Origin: Bonia amplexicaulis
Taxonomy: Eukaryota > Streptophyta > Magnoliopsida > Poales > Poaceae
Length of the DNA stretch: 64,000 nt
Assembly (NCBI GenBank): GCA_036346245.1
Contig: CM070740.1
Coordinates: forward strand, 18,296,128 to 18,360,127
Reading direction: 5' to 3'
Under the pieces are notes generated by a model, which was given only the letters and a program-made list of their open reading frames with translations, did not search any database and was not told where the DNA came from. Made by a program: the position numbers and the translations under genes. Positions 60,310 to 64,000 of the stretch are shown here, piece after piece (positions within the stretch are counted from its first letter, which is position 1; each line of letters opens with the position of its first letter).

Positions 60310-60606
60310 TATGGTATTAGTATGTGCATTGCATATTGGTTTTAAATGGTTTTTATGTGCAAATCCGAAATAAGGATATTTAGTTATACATATTTAGCTA
60401 GATTACTGATTCATTTCTTCTGACATTCGAGTTTCAAAACTGAACCACATGCCTTGGTTGATTGAAATGTTCCATTGATTGAGAAGCTATATGACTTTTC
60501 TCTTCAGCTCCATGAAAGCCAAACACAATAGTTTAGTCCAATGATTCATTAAAAGAAATCTAAATAGTGTAATGCATCTTAATGCTAATTTGATGTTTGT
60601 TATATC
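60310..60606. repeat. direct repeat inside the Helitron, copy 1
   Basis: About 280 bp starting TTTTTATGTGCAAATCC, repeated at 61393-61672 with modest divergence and a small insertion in copy 2. Confidence 0.85.
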
Positions 60607-61392
60607 CTTTTAAACTTACAAAAATTTCTACTCACGGCCTGATTATGTTGCAAAGAAAGGAAGACTAATGTATCAGATGTTTTGCAGCTAATCAACATCT
60701 CTGAACGGTCAAATGAACTGTAAAAAAAGAATTTTTTCGGTATATATGTCATCCATTGCATTTTGTTATTAGACTCAGTATACCAAATGAAGGAATATAG
60801 ATATCTGAGATGGCTAAGTTTGCTCCTTTCTTTTGCAGTAGTACAAGCAATGGTTTCATTAACTTAACTGAAAGGTCCTAGCTATAGAACATCAAGGCTC
60901 TAAAGTATGCGGTTGCTTAAATGCTATGGGATGCAACAAAATCTTCTGTATACCGATCAGTTTTTGTGTATGATCATGTAAGCTTAAGTCCTGCATGCCA
61001 CGTGTATATATCTAAACTGATTCTTGTGTTTTTGCCTATCCTGATGTATGATTGCTCTCACTAGATCTGTTGTTTCTTTATTTTGGTTCTTCTAATTGGC
61101 TGGACCAAAGATAACGGAGCTGTTACCAAATTCAATCCGGTTAGCCCTTTAATTGTGTCTGTTGTGGGAGAAGCTGTTGTCTCTCCATCATGCAGAGATG
61201 GTCACCACCGCAAGACATGGTAGCTCTGAAGCTCCACAGCGGACGAAGCTATGTATGCTCCACTCATTCTTGATCTGAAAAAAGAATTTGTGCCTCTTTT
61301 GTAGGGATCTGATATAGACATGAAGTATAATAAGGTTCGTGCAATGTAGAGCAGATGCATTAGTTCTTTTTGCCCACTCTTTTGAAACTGCA

Positions 61393-61669
61393 GGTTTTTA
61401 TGTGCAAATCCCAAATGAGGATATTTACTTATACATATTTAGCTAGATTACTGATTCATTGCTTCTGACATCTGAGTTTCAAATTTGAACTACATGCCTT
61501 GGTTGACTGAAATGTTCCATTGATTGAGAGGCTATCTGACTTTTTTCTTCAGCTCTATGAAAGCTAAAACACAATAGTTTAGTCCAATGATTCATTAAAA
61601 GAAATTTTAAATCAAGGATTATTACTAATTTCTGAATAGTGTAATGCATCTTAATGCTAATTTGATGTT

Positions 61670-61672
<3 letters not shown>
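61393..61672. repeat. direct repeat inside the Helitron, copy 2
   Basis: Second copy of 60310-60606, followed directly by the TA microsatellite. About 1.08 kb separates the two. Confidence 0.85.

Positions 61673-61674
<2 letters not shown>

Positions 61675-61729
<55 letters not shown>
61675..61729. repeat. TA dinucleotide microsatellite
   Basis: An uninterrupted run of alternating T and A, 55 bases. Confidence 0.97.
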
Positions 61730-61732
<3 letters not shown>

Positions 61733-62421
61733 TTTGTATTCCATTTCTACCAAACTTTCCAAACAAAGGTTATGTTGTTCTCTGTTTATACTTCGATCTC
61801 ACATAATAAAACCATGCAATGGTTCTTTTATTTTCTTTTATGTTTATAGCACTAACGCATCTTGATGTTTCTCCTGATTGATCAGCTGACCTGTACTATA
61901 GGCATGTCAATCCATATGACTGTTGTTACTTCCCTGTATGCATTTCTGTTTTCTCTTGGGTTTGTGAATTATATGTTCCTATATGTTTTAGATATTTGGG
62001 CCACTTCAAAGTTGTTTTCATTTTGGGATATGACGCAGAGTTTTCCTTCTTTTTTTCTTTTTTCAACCTATGCAAGTGTGCATGCTGCCATGTTCAATCG
62101 AAGCACACTAGCAGCTTAGTGCCTCAGTTTGGTTTGGTTGTGTTGTGTTGTTCTGTGAAAAGCCTTATCTGTTTGCCAGAAGCTCTGTCTTGGTGTCCCA
62201 TAAATCCTTCTTATAATTACTACCTGTGAAAACTAAGAAAACAACAAATGTTACCTTCTGTTTGTTCTGCACAATAAATAAAGTATGACCTAAAGTTATT
62301 AATTTCGTTGTCATTTGTCAATACCTTTTCACTGATTTGCAGAGTCGAAGTAGTTATTACACTACAGGTTGCCAGTGTTACAATTAAAACTTTCATGGTA
62401 AGACACAATTGATCTTTTCAA

Positions 62422-62451
62422 AATACCCGTGCGTTGCTACGGAACATCTAA
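62422..62451 (+). other. second Helitron-type 3' end inside the Helitron
   Basis: The hairpin CCGTGCGTTGCTACGG followed by AACATCTAA and a T has the form of a Helitron 3' end (CTRR then T). It lies 477 bp before the end supported by the empty-site comparison. Confidence 0.6.
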
Positions 62452-63674
62452 TATATATGCTTAATCAATTGATGTCAAATATTATTTGCCTTTTGTGTGT
62501 TGCAACTTAGCTCATCTCGCTATTGGAAAAACACATATAATTAGTATCTTGAATCTATCTTCATGTAAAAAGTTGCTATAATTTATCTCCTTCCCCACCT
62601 TACATTATGCACTGAGTATTCAGTATTCAGTAAGATTTACTATAACGGCGGATTTAAGACTGCATTTGAAACTAAAGTCTGAAGGCATAATATTAAGTAT
62701 AGGATGGGTTCGGTTTGGCTTAAAGCCAGTTTATACTCGTATTGTCTACAGTAACTAACTTCTAAACAGTGTATTTTTTAAGGCGGGGTGGGGGAGCGTT
62801 GCTACGAATTTTAAAATTTTATCATACTACATGTTCTAAAACTAACGGGTGGTAAAATTTATTAGAACATGCATACAAATATGTTCTAATTTTTTTAAAT
62901 CCGTAGCAACGCACGGACATTCAGCTAGTATATATAACAACTTAGTATTAAAAATTAAATTAATTAATTATTACTACATGTATACCACATGCATTGAGGC
63001 TTTGCTAACTTAATTCATATTATCAACACAACAGCTATTTCCCCAGCGATCGCTGAAAGTATATAACTAACAATTTTGACAAATTTGGCCTCCCACATGA
63101 CGGAAACTGATCATGTATGGTCAAGTAGATGCAAACCATCTTCAATAACACTCACCAAAACATAGATCTAAATTGTAATACAAAGAAAAATAAATTTCAT
63201 TACTAACCATATCTAGAGCAATCAGGAACGTATGAATCTTCAAAGCTCAATCTCTGCCTCCTCCCGTCAAATTAATTGGCCTGAAATTGCCTAGATTGCC
63301 TCCTGAGCGAAAGAGTGCAGCACCGGCCAGATCTGGATCAAAATGAAGACATGTGCGGTTCTGAGCGGCGCAATAAATGTCTAGCGCAATTATCACAGAC
63401 GGTTTAAAAATCGTCTGTGATAATTATGAGATCATCACAGACGGTTTTTAATAAAAAATCGTCTGTCATAATCCCTGATTATCACAGACGTCTATGATAC
63501 TAAAATATCACAGACGGTTCATCGGTAAGAACCATCTGTGATAATAGTTTTCTCTGACGCTATCAACATAGACGGTGTCCAAATTAAAACTGTCTGTATT
63601 AGTGTCGGTCATAGACGATTTGATAAAATTATCTATGATTTGACGTCTAGTATTATGTTTTCTGTATTGCCATG

Positions 63675-63780
63675 CGGAGGCGCATAGCGCTTGGAGCTAG
63701 CGGCGCCACGGATGCGTGGCTTGGCCGGGTAGTCGTGCTTATCGACTGCTCTTTAGCCAATAAAAAATTGAAAGCGTATA
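63675..63780. other. short spacer between CACTA element 2 and the gypsy LTR
   Basis: GC-rich at first, then AT-rich; nothing recognisable. Confidence 0.4.
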
Positions 63781-64000
63781 TGTAACATCCCAAAATTTTT
63801 GCAAATCTTAAAAATTTAAATTTAAATTTAAATTAATTATTTTAAAATATTTGGATTTTATTTGAATTTTCCGAGTTTTCAGCTTTTAAATCAATTTTAG
63901 AATTAAAAGAAATTTTATTATGAAAATATATCATCAAAACATCTTGGAAATATTTTATTTAAGCTCAATAAGTATCTAAAACTTATATAAATCTTTCTAG
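63781..64000 (+). mobile_element. start of a Ty3/gypsy-type LTR, cut by the window end
   Basis: Begins TGTAACATCCCAAAATTTTT, a typical start of grass gypsy LTRs, followed by AAATTTAAATTT-rich sequence to the end of the window. Confidence 0.65.

Larger units (their letters stand above)
58928..62928 (+). mobile_element. Helitron inserted in CACTA element 2
   Basis: The 5' end is TCTTTACTATTATAAAAG, directly after an A. The 3' end is a hairpin CCGTAGCAACGCACGG (62901-62916) followed by CATTCAGCTAG and a T. A-T insertion without duplication, TC start, hairpin and CTAG end are the Helitron hallmarks. CACTA element 1 near 32575-32610 shows the uninterrupted site. No replicase/helicase is encoded, so it is non-autonomous. 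59007-59360 is CCTCC-rich. 59500-59960 has GC-rich frames that could be captured gene exons but match nothing I recognise. The rest is AT-rich. Confidence 0.85.
52541..63671 (-). mobile_element. CACTA (En/Spm) transposon 2
   Basis: The left end is CACTACTACAGAAAAAC at 52541. The right end is decayed: the minus strand reads CAATACAGAAAACATAATAC, which lines up with the start of CACTA element 1 (CACTACTACAGAAAGGCTAATAC). ATG flanks both ends (52538-52540 and 63672-63674). Subterminal palindromes occupy 52560-52775 and 63390-63650. Genes run on the minus strand, so it is inverted relative to CACTA element 1. Without the Helitron at 58928-62928 it is about 7.1 kb. Confidence 0.85.

Overview
This is a stretch of a grass nuclear genome, most likely rice or a close relative (Oryza/Oryzeae). 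The evidence is intron-containing GT-AG genes, GC-rich grass-type first exons, a DUF295 F-box gene, and a dense cover of plant transposons: Ty1/copia and Ty3/gypsy LTR elements, CACTA elements with CACTACTACAG ends, a Helitron, and hAT-like and long-TIR MITEs. No tRNA, rRNA, CRISPR or bacterial feature was seen. The species call is inference; family and element assignments rest on motifs read by eye.

Layout. 1-2.5 kb: repeat-like DNA with a gypsy-type LTR end near 1970. 2.5-3.65 kb: single-exon F-box/DUF295 gene (+). 5.64-18.5 kb: a complete copia element (minus strand; 224-bp LTRs; TSD AATAT) that carries a second complete copia element (9.05-17.12 kb; about 1.4-kb LTRs; TSD GGTAC) inside its gag-pol. 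The outer element may lie inside an intron of a minus-strand gene whose first exon is at 19.70-20.05 kb and whose candidate second exon is at 5.55-5.61 kb. 22.1-22.6 kb: composite hAT-type MITE. 23.6-24.2 kb: a two-exon gene for a small plant protein of unknown function. 25.8-28.3 kb: a six-exon CRAL-TRIO (Sec14-like) gene. 31.86-42.43 kb: CACTA element 1 (+; TSD TGC), itself holding a solo copia LTR (TSD ACGAC). 43.4-46.6 kb: gypsy LTR end, short CACTA relative, copia fragment and a third CACTA remnant. 47.6-49.1 kb: a five-exon RWP-RK transcription factor gene (minus). 50.5-51.6 kb: old retroelement repeat. 52.54-63.67 kb: CACTA element 2 (minus), carrying a 4.0-kb Helitron. From 63.78 kb to the end: start of a gypsy-type LTR.

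Four or five ordinary genes form small islands between transposons. The two CACTA elements are homologous and inverted relative to each other. Each serves as the empty-site control for the insertion in the other. Both have lost the core of the TNP2 transposase but keep a second gene joining a Transposase_24-type region to a ULP1-type cysteine protease segment. CACTA element 1 and the nested copia show recurrent small changes at CAG/CTG/CG motifs that look like consensus errors, so frameshifts there should be read cautiously.
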